Position numbers and translations under genes: made by a program
Notes under the pieces: model-generated
What the model saw: the letters and a program-made list of their open reading frames with translations, nothing else
What the model was told of the DNA's origin: nothing
Databases searched by the model: none
Shown: positions 33,240 to 42,321 of the stretch, piece after piece
Position numbering within the stretch: the first letter of the stretch is position 1
How the letters are laid out: every line of letters starts with the position of its first letter
Assembly (NCBI RefSeq): GCF_046036945.1
Contig: NZ_JBJQOQ010000011.1
Coordinates: forward strand, 1 to 64,000
DNA from: Brevibacillus_C sp046036945
GTDB lineage: Bacteria; Bacillota; Bacilli; Brevibacillales; Brevibacillaceae
Direction: 5' to 3'
Length of the DNA: 64,000 bases

Positions 33240-33724
33240 TGGCCCAGGGGTTAAATAAATATGTGAAGTACGGTTTGGTCTTATTGCTCAGTATCGGTCT
33301 GATCCTGTTTACACAGGAAATCAAATTGATCAAAAACCCCGAAGGCACACCGATTACATGGACGACGATTGGCGGATTGCTGGTTTTGTGGCTGTTTTCT
33401 TTTATTGGCATTCTCATCTCCGGCTTGGTCAAAAAAATCCCGGTAAAAATCGTGCAGGATTTCCCGGTTCTGGGATGGGTTTCGATCACTTCGCTCGTGT
33501 TCTGTCTCATGTCGGATACTTTTATCCACTTAATTCAGGGAGTTGATTTTCTCTCCATCACGACGCCGATTCTTACTTTCGCCGGAATTTCCGTCGCCGA
33601 CCGCCTCGTCGATCTGAGAAAAACCTCCTGGAAGGTAGCGATTGTCGCCGTGTTTGTCTTTTCCGGCATGTATGTGGGAAGTGCGATCTTAGCACAAATC
33701 GGCTTGCATCTTTCCGGTCAATAG
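33239..33724 (+). CDS. Membrane protein, small subunit paired with DUF3100
   Basis: 161 residues, four transmembrane helices; the segment DFPVLGWVSITSLVFCLMSD followed by FAGISVADRLVDLR is hydrophilic-tipped. Start ATG 33239 shares its A with the preceding TAA. The strict coupling indicates a two-subunit membrane complex with the DUF3100 protein. No independent family recognised. Confidence 0.72.
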   Translation: MAQGLNKYVKYGLVLLLSIGLILFTQEIKLIKNPEGTPITWTTIGGLLVLWLFSFIGILISGLVKKIPVKIVQDFPVLGWVSITSLVFCLMSDTFIHLIQGVDFLSITTPILTFAGISVADRLVDLRKTSWKVAIVAVFVFSGMYVGSAILAQIGLHLSGQ

Positions 33725-33745
33725 AAAAATCGATAGAACTGGCAA

Positions 33746-33781
33746 AAGCCTTCTTAAGGATAACTTAGGAAGGCTTTTTTT
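33746..33781 (+). terminator. Terminator after DUF3100 pair
   Basis: 8-bp stem AAGCCTTC (33746-33753)/GAAGGCTT (33769-33776) ending in TTTTTTT. Confidence 0.85.
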
Positions 33782-33871
33782 AGTTGCAAGTTTTATTTTA
33801 TCCGAATTTTCAAACCGATAGAAACATACCTTGTTGATAGCAATGAATGCCCCATAAAAAGGAGGAACAAC

Positions 33872-35164
33872 ATGCTAAAAAAGGACAAGTCAGCCGTGTT
33901 TGAAGAGGTAATGGACAAGATTGACTCATTATGGGAAGAAGAAGTCGCTTTTCTGCAGAAGATTGGCCGATACCCGAGTACTTTGGGGAATGAAGCAAGC
34001 GTGCAGCATTGTATCGCCGATTATTTTAAAAGCGAATTAGGCCTTGAAACCGATACATTTGTACCGGACCTAAAAAAAATTTCGCAGCTCCCCGGGTACT
34101 CCCCAGTCGAGTGGTCGTATGAAGGCAGGCCCGTCGTTGTCGGAAAGTGGCAGACAGAAGGGCAGAAAATCGGCAGAAGCTTGATCTTGCAAGGGCATGT
34201 CGACGTGGTAAGCCCTGAGCCTGTCGAGTTTTGGAACTACGATCCGTGGGGCTCGACGATCGAAGGAGACAAAATGTTCGGGCGCGGCCTGCAAGATATG
34301 AAATCGGGAATAGCTGCCATGATCTTTGCAGTCAAGGCGATTAAAGAGAAGGGGATTAAGCTGGGCGCTGATGTTCTGCTAGAGACGGTGATCGAAGAAG
34401 AATGTACCGGCAACGGAGCCCTTGCGACGCTGGAGAGAGGCTATGTGGCAGACGGTGCCCTGATACCGGAACCGTTCGGGCTGACCGCTCTGACAGCTCA
34501 AGTCGGAGTCATCTGGATGCGTGTGAGGGTAAGAGGCGTAGGAGCACATGTAGAAAGAGCCGACCGGGCGGTAAATGCGATTCAAAAAGCCTATGTACTG
34601 ATCAACGCTCTTGACGATTATCGAAGCTATATCAATGGGTTGCCCAAGCATCCAAGCTTTCAAGATCACATTCATCCATTAAATGTAAATGTAGGCATCA
34701 TTCGTTCCGGAGACTGGGCTTCGAATGTTCCCTCATTATGTACGTTTGAAGCGCGGATCGGCTTGTACCCGGGACAAGACCCGCAGCAGGTGAAGGACGA
34801 AGTGAAATCATGGCTGCTTGAGGCCGCAAAACAAGACCCGTGGCTGAGCCAAGTAGAACCGGAGATTACGTTTTACGGGTTCCATGCGGAAGGCGTTGCA
34901 CTTGATCGGGATTTGGAGATTTTCCGCGTCTTGGAAAGCGCGCACGAAAAGACGACTTCACAAAAGCTGCAATATGCTGCCACCACAGCCACGACCGATA
35001 TCCGTTTCTACAATCTGTATTACGGGATCCCCGCGACTTGTTACGGCCCAACCGGAGGTAACATGCACGGAGCGGATGAATGGGTCGATTTGCCCAGTGT
35101 CAAAGCAGTCACGAAGACGTATGCTGCGTTCATACTGGAGTGGTGCGGCGTAAGAGAAGCTTGA
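33872..35164 (+). CDS. M20 peptidase, ArgE/DapE-type deacylase
   Basis: 430 residues. Metal-site motifs in order: LQGHVDVVSP, GRGLQDMKSGIAA (bridging Asp), TVIEEECTGNGAL (catalytic Glu-Glu), ALIPEP, and C-terminal GNMHGADEWVDL (His). Expected to remove an acyl group from an N-acyl amino acid or peptide, with two Zn2+ or Co2+. RBS AGGAGG. It is followed 30 bp later by the binding protein of a Liv-type importer, suggesting the importer brings in its substrate. A collapsed copy of its C-terminal part is found at 39836-40090. Confidence 0.88.
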   Translation: MLKKDKSAVFEEVMDKIDSLWEEEVAFLQKIGRYPSTLGNEASVQHCIADYFKSELGLETDTFVPDLKKISQLPGYSPVEWSYEGRPVVVGKWQTEGQKIGRSLILQGHVDVVSPEPVEFWNYDPWGSTIEGDKMFGRGLQDMKSGIAAMIFAVKAIKEKGIKLGADVLLETVIEEECTGNGALATLERGYVADGALIPEPFGLTALTAQVGVIWMRVRVRGVGAHVERADRAVNAIQKAYVLINALDDYRSYINGLPKHPSFQDHIHPLNVNVGIIRSGDWASNVPSLCTFEARIGLYPGQDPQQVKDEVKSWLLEAAKQDPWLSQVEPEITFYGFHAEGVALDRDLEIFRVLESAHEKTTSQKLQYAATTATTDIRFYNLYYGIPATCYGPTGGNMHGADEWVDLPSVKAVTKTYAAFILEWCGVREA

Positions 35165-35194
35165 ACAGGCGTTGAAAATCGAGGGGGGACCACG

Positions 35195-36454
35195 ATGAAC
35201 GTAATAAAATGGCTTGGGATGGCTGCCGTCCCTTTGCTGGCGGCAATGGGCGCACTAACCGGCTGCTCATCTGGAGCGGGATCGGCAGCTGAAGAGATCC
35301 GCATCGGCGCCATAGCACCATTGACCGGACCGGCAGCCAATGCCGGTGTCGCTCTTCAACAAGGGATCGAGTTGGCTGTTGAAGAGTGGAACGCCAAGGG
35401 AGGAATTGAAGTAGACGGCAAGAAGCTGCCGATCAAAGTGTTTTTTGAAGACTCGCAGAGCAAACCCGAGCAAGGAGTGAGCGGCGCGGAGAAGCTGATC
35501 AACCAGCAAAAGGTTCACCTGCTGATCGGGGACGCTTTTGCCAGCTCCGTGACGATGTCCGTGATGGATTTGGCATCCCAATACGAAGTCCCCATCTTGA
35601 GCGGTGAGCCCGTCAGCGAAGCGATCGCCGAGAAGGTGGAGAAGGACCCGGAAAAGTACAAGTTTTTCTGGAAGGGGAATTTCGGCAGTTCTGCTTACGC
35701 CGAGACCGTTTTTGAAACCTATAAATACCTGGAGGCGAACAAGCAGTACACTCCCAAAACGAAAACGGTCGCTTTTGTCGTTGAGGATACCGACTACGGC
35801 CGTTCCAACGCAGACTTAACCGGAAAACTGTTTGAGCAAGACGGTTGGAAGATTGCCGCCGCCGAGACCGTACAGTTGGGCTATACCGATTTTTATCCAC
35901 AGCTGTCCAAACTTAATTCCCTGAAGCCTGATGTGATCGTAACCTGCTTTACATCGGTCGCATCCGGGGTAGCGTTTGTCAAACAATTTCAGGAAACCAA
36001 AGTCGACGCTCTCCATCTCGCCATTTATTATCCGGTTCGTCCGGAATTTATCGAACAGGCGGGAACTGCCGCAAATAACCTGATTTGGACGCCGCTCAGC
36101 TACGATCCCAATCAAATCGAACGCCAAAAAAAGTTTGATGAATCCATTCAAAACAAATACAAAGTGGCATCCACTTCCGATCACGCTTCTGGCTACGATG
36201 CGATGGCTAATGCACTAACTTCCATCGAAAAGGCAAAAAGTCTCGATTCAACAAAAATTGCCGAACAACTATCCCAACTTGAGCGGGAAGGGTTATTAGG
36301 AAAATATGTCTTTGATCAGAAAAATCACCAGATTAAATCCGGTGCCGAATTCCTGCCAGTGCCTGCAGCGCAAATACAGAATGGCGAAAATAAACTCATA
36401 TGGCCGGAAAATGTCTCCACAGCAAACCCGATTCCGCAGCCTTGGGTGAAGTAG
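35195..36454 (+). CDS. Branched-chain amino acid/amide-type ABC substrate-binding lipoprotein
   Basis: 419 residues, type I periplasmic-binding fold (LivJ/AmiC-like). Lipobox ALTGC near residue 24. Mature sequence starts EEIRIGAIAPLTGPAANAGV and continues with GIELAVEEWNAKGG and LIGDAFASSVTMSV. Receptor of the complete importer encoded by the next four genes. Family members bind leucine-type amino acids, amides, urea or aromatic acids; the surrounding M20 and nitrilase-like enzymes favour an amide or acylated amino acid. Confidence 0.9.
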   Translation: MNVIKWLGMAAVPLLAAMGALTGCSSGAGSAAEEIRIGAIAPLTGPAANAGVALQQGIELAVEEWNAKGGIEVDGKKLPIKVFFEDSQSKPEQGVSGAEKLINQQKVHLLIGDAFASSVTMSVMDLASQYEVPILSGEPVSEAIAEKVEKDPEKYKFFWKGNFGSSAYAETVFETYKYLEANKQYTPKTKTVAFVVEDTDYGRSNADLTGKLFEQDGWKIAAAETVQLGYTDFYPQLSKLNSLKPDVIVTCFTSVASGVAFVKQFQETKVDALHLAIYYPVRPEFIEQAGTAANNLIWTPLSYDPNQIERQKKFDESIQNKYKVASTSDHASGYDAMANALTSIEKAKSLDSTKIAEQLSQLEREGLLGKYVFDQKNHQIKSGAEFLPVPAAQIQNGENKLIWPENVSTANPIPQPWVK

Positions 36455-36493
36455 GCGTTTTAATTTGTGCTAAACATGCGAAGGAGGGAGCAG

Positions 36494-37231
36494 ATGAGCC
36501 ATTTACCCCTTTTGCAGGCTCAGCAGATTACGAAAGCCTTTGGCGGATTGGTTGCGCTCAAAGAGACAAGTCTCAACATATCCCGACAGGAGATCCTGGG
36601 TCTGATCGGTCCAAACGGAGCGGGAAAAACAACACTCTTTAACGTAATCGCCGGGGCATTGACTCCTGATGCGGGAACGATTCTTTATGAAGGCGAAGAT
36701 ATTACCAAAACGGGCCCGGATCGGCGCTGCCAATTGGGAATTGCCCGTACCTTTCAAATCACTCGTCCTTTTTTAAACTTGAGCCTGTTAGATAATATCA
36801 CCGTTGGAGCCTACTTTGGAAAAAAACGAGGAAATCTTCAGGCTGCCAAAAAAAAGGCCGCAGAAGTACTCGAATTTCTCTCGATGGGAGATCTGCAGCA
36901 TCAGGAAGCCAAACAATTGTCGATCGGGAATCGAAAAAAGCTGGAGTTAGCCCGTGCGCTTGCCACAAATCCCAAGCTTCTGCTGCTGGATGAGGTGATG
37001 GGAGGGCTCACACCTACAGAAGCAGCAGAGATGATGGAGATCATCCGCAGTATCAGAGAGTCAGGTGTCACGATCATCATGATCGAGCATGTGATGAAAG
37101 CGGCCATGGGTCTCTCTGATCGAATAATGGTTCTGCACTACGGCCAGGCTATCGCCGAGGGAACACCGGTGGAAATTGCCCAAAATCCCTTGGTGATTGA
37201 GGCGTATCTTGGGGGCATGAAACATGCTTGA
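36494..37231 (+). CDS. livG: ABC transporter ATP-binding protein (LivG)
   Basis: 245 residues. Walker A GPNGAGKTT (35-43), Q-loop RTFQI, signature LSIGNRKKLELARAL (a variant of LSGGQ), Walker B LLLLDEVMGGL, switch H in IEHVM, and the LivG C-terminal helix (NPLVIEAYLGG). ATG 36494 follows GAAGGAGGG; the upstream GTG 36467 is rejected. Overlaps livF by 8 bp. Confidence 0.93.
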   Translation: MSHLPLLQAQQITKAFGGLVALKETSLNISRQEILGLIGPNGAGKTTLFNVIAGALTPDAGTILYEGEDITKTGPDRRCQLGIARTFQITRPFLNLSLLDNITVGAYFGKKRGNLQAAKKKAAEVLEFLSMGDLQHQEAKQLSIGNRKKLELARALATNPKLLLLDEVMGGLTPTEAAEMMEIIRSIRESGVTIIMIEHVMKAAMGLSDRIMVLHYGQAIAEGTPVEIAQNPLVIEAYLGGMKHA

Positions 37232-37928
37232 CGTCCAAAATATCGATGTCTGTTACGGTGATGTGCAGGTTCTTCATCAAGTCTCACTCACGGTAAAGAA
37301 GGGGGAGATTGTCGCCCTGTTAGGCTCCAATGGCGCAGGAAAAACGACCACGTTGAAGACGATTTCCGGTTTACTGCGTCCAATGACCGGGACTGTCAAT
37401 GTTCATCATCAGGATATCCGCCGCGTTCGGCCCTCTTCTATTATTTGCATGGGGGTGGCCCATGTTCCTGAAGGAAGGCATCTCTTCTCGGAAATGACTG
37501 TCGAGGAGAATTTGTTAATGGGGGCATTTGAAGGGAAGTCCTGGGGGAAGCGGAAGGAACGTTTGCCTTACATTTACGAGATGTTCCCAAGATTGGCAGA
37601 ACGGAAAAAACAAGAAGCCGGCACCTTGTCGGGAGGCGAGCAGCAAATGGTTGCGATCGGACGTGCCCTGATGAGTCAGCCGGATGTGCTTATGCTTGAC
37701 GAACCTTCACTGGGCCTCGCACCCAAGATCGTCGAATCGATTTTTGAACTGCTGCAAGACTTGAACCGTCAGGGAATCACTATCCTTCTGGTGGAGCAAA
37801 ACGCCCATCTCGCGTTGGAAATATCACATCGAGGATATGTGATGGAGACGGGTAAAATTGTTCTGCAAGGAAGCGGGGAAGAGCTGAAAAATAACGACTA
37901 TATAAAGAAAGCATACCTGGGTATCTAG
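37224..37928 (+). CDS. livF: ABC transporter ATP-binding protein (LivF)
   Basis: 234 residues with Walker A GSNGAGKTT, signature TLSGGEQQMVAIGRALM, Walker B VLMLDEPSLGLAP and the LivF ending KKAYLGI. Second nucleotide-binding subunit of the importer; translationally coupled to livG. Confidence 0.94.
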   Translation: MLDVQNIDVCYGDVQVLHQVSLTVKKGEIVALLGSNGAGKTTTLKTISGLLRPMTGTVNVHHQDIRRVRPSSIICMGVAHVPEGRHLFSEMTVEENLLMGAFEGKSWGKRKERLPYIYEMFPRLAERKKQEAGTLSGGEQQMVAIGRALMSQPDVLMLDEPSLGLAPKIVESIFELLQDLNRQGITILLVEQNAHLALEISHRGYVMETGKIVLQGSGEELKNNDYIKKAYLGI

Positions 37929-37939
37929 GGGGGGAGCTG

Positions 37940-38809
37940 ATGGGTGTACTCGTTGAGCAACTGCTGAATGGACTGATTATCGGTTCGATGTATTCGTTGG
38001 TGGCCAGTGGATTGTCCCTGATATGGGGAACCATGAAGATGCTGAACTTCGCCCATGGAGAATTTTACATGGTCGGCGGGTATTTGATGTATTTTACCAA
38101 TGTTGCCTCCGGGATGAACCCGCTTCTCGCCTGTTCGCTCAGCCTGATTGCCGTATTCTTGCTAGGCGTGCTGATCGAAAGAATGATCATTCATCATCTC
38201 CTGGATAGACCTGGATGGGATATTAGCCCGCTGATCGCCACCATCGGAATATCTATTTTCATGCAAAACTTCGCTTTGCGTGTCTGGGGCGAGAGATTCA
38301 AGAACATTCCGTATTATGTGGAGGGAAATGCGAGTATTGCCGGTGTTGAAATGTCCTATCAACGAATGTTGATCTTTGTCGTCGCGATTGTCGTCGTGGT
38401 GCTCTTCTGGGCCTTTTTGAAGTTTAGCCGGTACGGCATGGCCATGCGGGCAACCTCCCAGAACCGCGATGCCGCTGCTATTTACGGTGTCAATATTTAC
38501 GGCATTTACATGATTACATTCGGCATCAGTGCCATGCTGGCCACACTCGCCGCGGTCATGCTGTCGCCCATCTATTCCGTAAATCCATGGATGGGAATAC
38601 CTCCTTTGCTTAAAGCCTTTACAGTTGTGGTTTTAGGTGGGCTAGGGAGTCTGGAAGGAGCGATTATCGGCGGGGTTATTTTGGGAATTCTGGAAAGCCT
38701 GGGAGTCTTTTTCTTTTCTTCGGAATGGAGGGATGTTGTCGCTTTTACAGTCCTTATACTCGTCCTCTGGGTCAGACCGACAGGACTATTCGGAGCAAAG
38801 GTTTGGTGA
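37940..38809 (+). CDS. livH: Branched-chain-type ABC permease (LivH)
   Basis: 289 residues, eight helices. Starts LLNGLIIGSMYSLVASGLSL, typical of LivH, with LNFAHGEFYMVGGY and the EAA-like loop FKAFTVVVLGGLGSLEGA. RBS GGGGGGAG. Forms the channel with LivM. Confidence 0.93.
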   Translation: MGVLVEQLLNGLIIGSMYSLVASGLSLIWGTMKMLNFAHGEFYMVGGYLMYFTNVASGMNPLLACSLSLIAVFLLGVLIERMIIHHLLDRPGWDISPLIATIGISIFMQNFALRVWGERFKNIPYYVEGNASIAGVEMSYQRMLIFVVAIVVVVLFWAFLKFSRYGMAMRATSQNRDAAAIYGVNIYGIYMITFGISAMLATLAAVMLSPIYSVNPWMGIPPLLKAFTVVVLGGLGSLEGAIIGGVILGILESLGVFFFSSEWRDVVAFTVLILVLWVRPTGLFGAKVW

Positions 38810-38818
38810 TGACCGTAC

Positions 38819-39832
38819 ATGGATATTCAGAACGAACAGAGTGTAAAACGTAAAAAGTCCTTTCTGCAAAAGGAATCGGGGCTGATATGGCGTTCGAAAC
38901 CTTTTCTTTACTCGGCAGGTGCTGTTCTTCTGCTAGCCCTGCCGTTACTTGTTAGTAACAGCTACACCCTGCACATCCTCATCTTGTCCTTGCTGTTTGC
39001 CGTGTTAGCCTTAAGTTGGAACTTGCTTGTCGGGTATGCGGGTATCTTTTCATTTGGACATCATGCCTTCTTCGGGCTAGGCGCTTACGTATCCGCATTG
39101 GTTTCCATGAAGCTGGGGATTTCTCCCTGGTTGGGACTAGTTTTAGGCGGACTTGCTGCCGCCTTAGCCGGGTTGATTGTCAGTTTGCCGGTACTTCGCT
39201 TGCGGGCCGCGCCGTACATCGCTATCGTTACCTTGGCATTTGCCGAGATCATCAAGCTCGTTGCCAGCAACCTGGTTGACCTAACCCGCGGGGAATTAGG
39301 GCTGAATGGAATTGAGTCCTTTGATAAAATAGGCCCGATCAGCTTTACCCTGGCCCACCGGGAAAGCAGCTACTACCTCATTTTGTTGATCATGCTTATG
39401 ACCGTTTTTATCATCTCTACCATCATGAAAGGCCCCATCGGCTTTGCCCTAAAAGCGATTCGGGAATCGCAGGATGCAGCCGAAAGTCTCGGAGTAAACG
39501 TAACTCGCTATAAACTGTTTGCCTTTGTCGTCAGTTCCTGTTTAGCAGGCGTCGCCGGATCGTTTTACGCCCACTACATTCATACCTTGACGCCAACCTC
39601 TGTGATGAACATCGACGTGATGATGCAAATTTTGGTCATCACACTCATCGGGGGACTGGGCACCATCATTGGGCCGATTGTGGGTTCAATGGTCTTGGTC
39701 ATCGGATTGGAGTATATGAGATTTCTCGGCGACTACCGTATGATGATTTACGGAGCCCTTCTCGTTGTAGTCATTGTTTTCCTGCCGGAAGGATTTATGA
39801 GAAAGCTCTTCCCAAAGGCAAAAGATTTATAA
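38819..39832 (+). CDS. livM: Branched-chain-type ABC permease (LivM)
   Basis: 337 residues. After a polar N-terminus of about 30 residues come eight to nine helices, with SWNLLVGYAGIFSFGHHAFF and LITLIGGLGTIIGPIVGS as family landmarks. The last residues (FMRKLFPKAKDL) end just before a decayed M20 gene fragment. Confidence 0.92.
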   Translation: MDIQNEQSVKRKKSFLQKESGLIWRSKPFLYSAGAVLLLALPLLVSNSYTLHILILSLLFAVLALSWNLLVGYAGIFSFGHHAFFGLGAYVSALVSMKLGISPWLGLVLGGLAAALAGLIVSLPVLRLRAAPYIAIVTLAFAEIIKLVASNLVDLTRGELGLNGIESFDKIGPISFTLAHRESSYYLILLIMLMTVFIISTIMKGPIGFALKAIRESQDAAESLGVNVTRYKLFAFVVSSCLAGVAGSFYAHYIHTLTPTSVMNIDVMMQILVITLIGGLGTIIGPIVGSMVLVIGLEYMRFLGDYRMMIYGALLVVVIVFLPEGFMRKLFPKAKDL

Positions 39833-39835
39833 AAG

Positions 39836-40090
39836 ATGGTACAGGTAACGAAGTTTGCATATGAGCGTGCATGGCTCCGTGAAGTGCCGCCAGTGATCAC
39901 ATTTTTTGGTTTCCATGCCCACGGTGCGGCTCTGGATAAGGAGATGGAAATATTCGACTATCTCAAACGGGCACACCAAAACGCGCCCGATGAATGGGGT
40001 GATTTGCCCAGTGTGAAAGCTTGTACCAAGACTTACGCCGCATTCATTTTGGATTGGTACAAGGTAAGAAATGGTGGAGATTGGAAATGA
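39836..40090 (+). pseudogene. C-terminal remnant of a second M20 deacylase
   Basis: The 84-residue frame aligns with the C-terminal third of the deacylase at 33872-35164: AWLREVPPVITFFGFHAHGA against PWLSQVEPEITFYGFHAEGV, then APDEWGDLPSVKACTKTYAA against GADEWVDLPSVKAVTKTYAA. About 50 residues between these blocks, and everything upstream, are missing. The deletion is in frame. It lacks every metal ligand, so it cannot be active. It sits between livM and the nitrilase gene, where an ancestral enzyme gene probably stood. Confidence 0.8.
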
Positions 40091-40106
40091 AAGGGGTACC
40101 GTAAAA

Positions 40107-40952
40107 ATGAGTACAATCATGGCGGCTGCTGTCCAAATGAACTCCCAAAGCGACAAGGGATCGAATTTGCATCAAGCAGAAAAGCTGATACGCGAGGCGG
40201 CAGCGAAGGGAGCAACGTACATCTGTTTGCCTGAATATTTCAATTTTATCGGGCCGGTGGAGGAAGAGGAACGAAATGCAGAGGAGATTCCGGCGGGTGA
40301 AACGGTACAGTTTCTTAGCCGCCTGACCACAGAGCTGGGGATTTGGCTGCACGGCGGAAGCATCCTTGAGAAGGCGGAAGGAACGGAAAAGTACTACAAT
40401 ACGACGCTGCTGTTTGACCCAAAAGGAGAAATCGTTTCCAGGTACCGCAAAATTCACTTGTTTGATGCGCAGATTGAGGATGGCTACATGGAGTCCAGGA
40501 CGAAGAATTTTGGGAGAGAAATTGCTGTACACAGGGCAAGTTTTGCAACAGTTGGTCTTACCATCTGTCACGATATCAGGTATCCGGAGCTGTATCGCCT
40601 CTTAGCCCTGCAAGGTGCTGAAATCATCACGGTCCCCGCCGCATTTCCCATGTACACCGGCAAGGATCATTGGGAAGTGCTGCTACGTGCAAGGGCCATT
40701 GAGAATCAGGCCTACGTGATTGCGCCCGGCCAGATAGGGGATAATCACGATATGAGCTGTTACGGCCGTTCGATGATCATCGACCCGTGGGGCAATGTGA
40801 TTGCTTCCGCTTCCGATTTGGAAACGACTGTTCTTGCTGCAATCGATACAGGTTTCATACAGGAAGTAAGAAGAAAAATCCCTTCGCTGCATAACAGAAG
40901 ACCTGAAGTTTATTCATTGGAGATTCGTGAAGGAAGCGACCCGGCAAAATAA
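40107..40952 (+). CDS. Carbon-nitrogen hydrolase (nitrilase superfamily, omega-amidase-like)
   Basis: 281 residues with the catalytic triad Glu43 (CLPEYFNF), Lys115 (YRKIHLFD) and Cys154 (LTICHDIRYPEL). The RYPELYR context is that of the Nit2/omega-amidase branch, which hydrolyses terminal amides of dicarboxylate monoamides; no ammonia tunnel or fusion. ATG 40107 has AAAGGGG about ten bases upstream. Last gene of the Liv cluster, followed by a terminator; it may finish catabolism of the imported amide. Confidence 0.88.
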   Translation: MSTIMAAAVQMNSQSDKGSNLHQAEKLIREAAAKGATYICLPEYFNFIGPVEEEERNAEEIPAGETVQFLSRLTTELGIWLHGGSILEKAEGTEKYYNTTLLFDPKGEIVSRYRKIHLFDAQIEDGYMESRTKNFGREIAVHRASFATVGLTICHDIRYPELYRLLALQGAEIITVPAAFPMYTGKDHWEVLLRARAIENQAYVIAPGQIGDNHDMSCYGRSMIIDPWGNVIASASDLETTVLAAIDTGFIQEVRRKIPSLHNRRPEVYSLEIREGSDPAK

Positions 40953-40968
40953 AGACCTTGCTTTTGGT

Positions 40969-41006
40969 CAAACCCCGTAACGAACATAGCGGGGTTTGAC
41001 TATTTT
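40969..41006 (+). terminator. Terminator after nitrilase gene
   Basis: 10-bp perfect stem TCAAACCCCG (40969-40978)/CGGGGTTTGA (40990-40999), then CTATTTTTA. Confidence 0.8.
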
Positions 41007-41052
41007 TAGTTGAACCAGACACGAAAAGTTTGCCTTGTTTTCAGTTGAACAA

Positions 41053-41078
41053 AAGGTTACTATTACGGTAGTAACCTT
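41053..41078. promoter_or_regulatory. Operator-like palindrome before MFS gene
   Basis: AAGGTTACT (41053-41061) and AGTAACCTT (41070-41078), perfect 9-bp arms with an 8-bp spacer, 36 bp before the GTG start. Probable repressor site; the TrmB-type regulator encoded convergently is the nearest candidate. Confidence 0.55.
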
Positions 41079-41114
41079 AATGAAGGTGACGTTCAACGAG
41101 GAGGTTTCCAACAA

Positions 41115-42296
41115 GTGAATGCGAACATCTTGATTCTCGCGATCGCTTCCTTTGTAGTAGGGACGGTCGAACTCATCATTGGCGGGATATTGGACTTGAT
41201 CGCCGACGACCTGCGTATATCGATCAGTCACGCTGGTTGGCTCATTACCGTATTCTCCATTGCATTTGCCGTCTCTGCTCCCGTTTTGCTTGCGGTGACG
41301 GCCAGGGTAGAGCGAAAGACGTTATACCTTTGGACTTTATTTGTTTTCTTCCTCGGCAATGTGGTGTCCGGCTTCAGTCCGAGCTATCCGGTGCTGATGA
41401 TGGGAAGAGTATTATCCGCTGCAAGCGGCTCGCTGATCATCGTGTTATCGATCACGATCGCATCTGCGATCGTAAAAGAGGAGTACCGGGCCAGGGCGAT
41501 CGGGTTGATATTTATGGGAGTCAGCGGCTCTCTGGTGCTGGGTGTTCCGCTTGGTTTGCTGATTGGGAACATCCTCGGGTGGCGGGCGCCGTTTCTGTTG
41601 ATTGCCGTGCTGACCCTTATTTCTATAATCATAATTTACGCGCTGCTATCCCGCATCCCGGCAAAACCGGCGATTCCGCTTCGCCGTCAGCTCATGTCAC
41701 TCAAGAATCCTAAGATCATGAGCGCTCAATTGACAACCATGTTCATGCGAACGGGGCATTTGACTCTGTATGCCTACTTTACGCCTTTTTTAAAAACAAC
41801 CTTGCATGTAACGTCAAATGGGGTCAGCTTTATCTACTTCGTATTCGGCATCGCTGCCGTCCTCGGAGGCGGTGTCGGAGGTTGGGCGGCAGATAAATGG
41901 GGCTCTGTCAAAAGTATTTTACTGACGATCACCTTATTTGCAATCGTGATGTTCCTGATACCGGCCGTTACGTTCTCGCTCTATCTATTTTTGGCTGTGA
42001 TGATCGTCTGGAGCATGTTAAGCTGGGCGATTACGCCGGCACAGCAAAACTATCTGATCGAGACGGCGCCCGAATCTTATGAGATTCAACAAAGCCTTAA
42101 TACTTCCGCGCTGCATGTCGGGATTGCCCTGGGCTCTGCAGCAGGCGGAGTCGTAATCGAAAAAGCTTCCGTATTGTACAACGCTTGGGTCGGCGGCTGT
42201 TTTGTCCTCATTGCTTTGCTATGTGCCGTTGTTTCCGTCACGAGACCGGCGGGAGCCAAACTTGTTGAAGCGAGCATCAAAAAGGAATCTGCCTGA
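41115..42296 (+). CDS. MFS transporter, DHA1-type
   Basis: 393 residues, 12 helices. The motif-A-like loop between helices 2 and 3 is VTARVERKTLYLW, and loop 8-9 reads GGVGGWAADKWGSVKS. Resembles the AraJ/YwfA/PbuE group of proton-driven exporters. GTG 41115 with AGGAGG ten bases upstream. Preceded by a palindromic operator and followed convergently by a TrmB regulator gene 25 bp away. Substrate unknown. Confidence 0.87.
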   Translation: MNANILILAIASFVVGTVELIIGGILDLIADDLRISISHAGWLITVFSIAFAVSAPVLLAVTARVERKTLYLWTLFVFFLGNVVSGFSPSYPVLMMGRVLSAASGSLIIVLSITIASAIVKEEYRARAIGLIFMGVSGSLVLGVPLGLLIGNILGWRAPFLLIAVLTLISIIIIYALLSRIPAKPAIPLRRQLMSLKNPKIMSAQLTTMFMRTGHLTLYAYFTPFLKTTLHVTSNGVSFIYFVFGIAAVLGGGVGGWAADKWGSVKSILLTITLFAIVMFLIPAVTFSLYLFLAVMIVWSMLSWAITPAQQNYLIETAPESYEIQQSLNTSALHVGIALGSAAGGVVIEKASVLYNAWVGGCFVLIALLCAVVSVTRPAGAKLVEASIKKESA

Positions 42297-42321
42297 TTGC
42301 GCAGATTCCTTTCTTTTTGCT

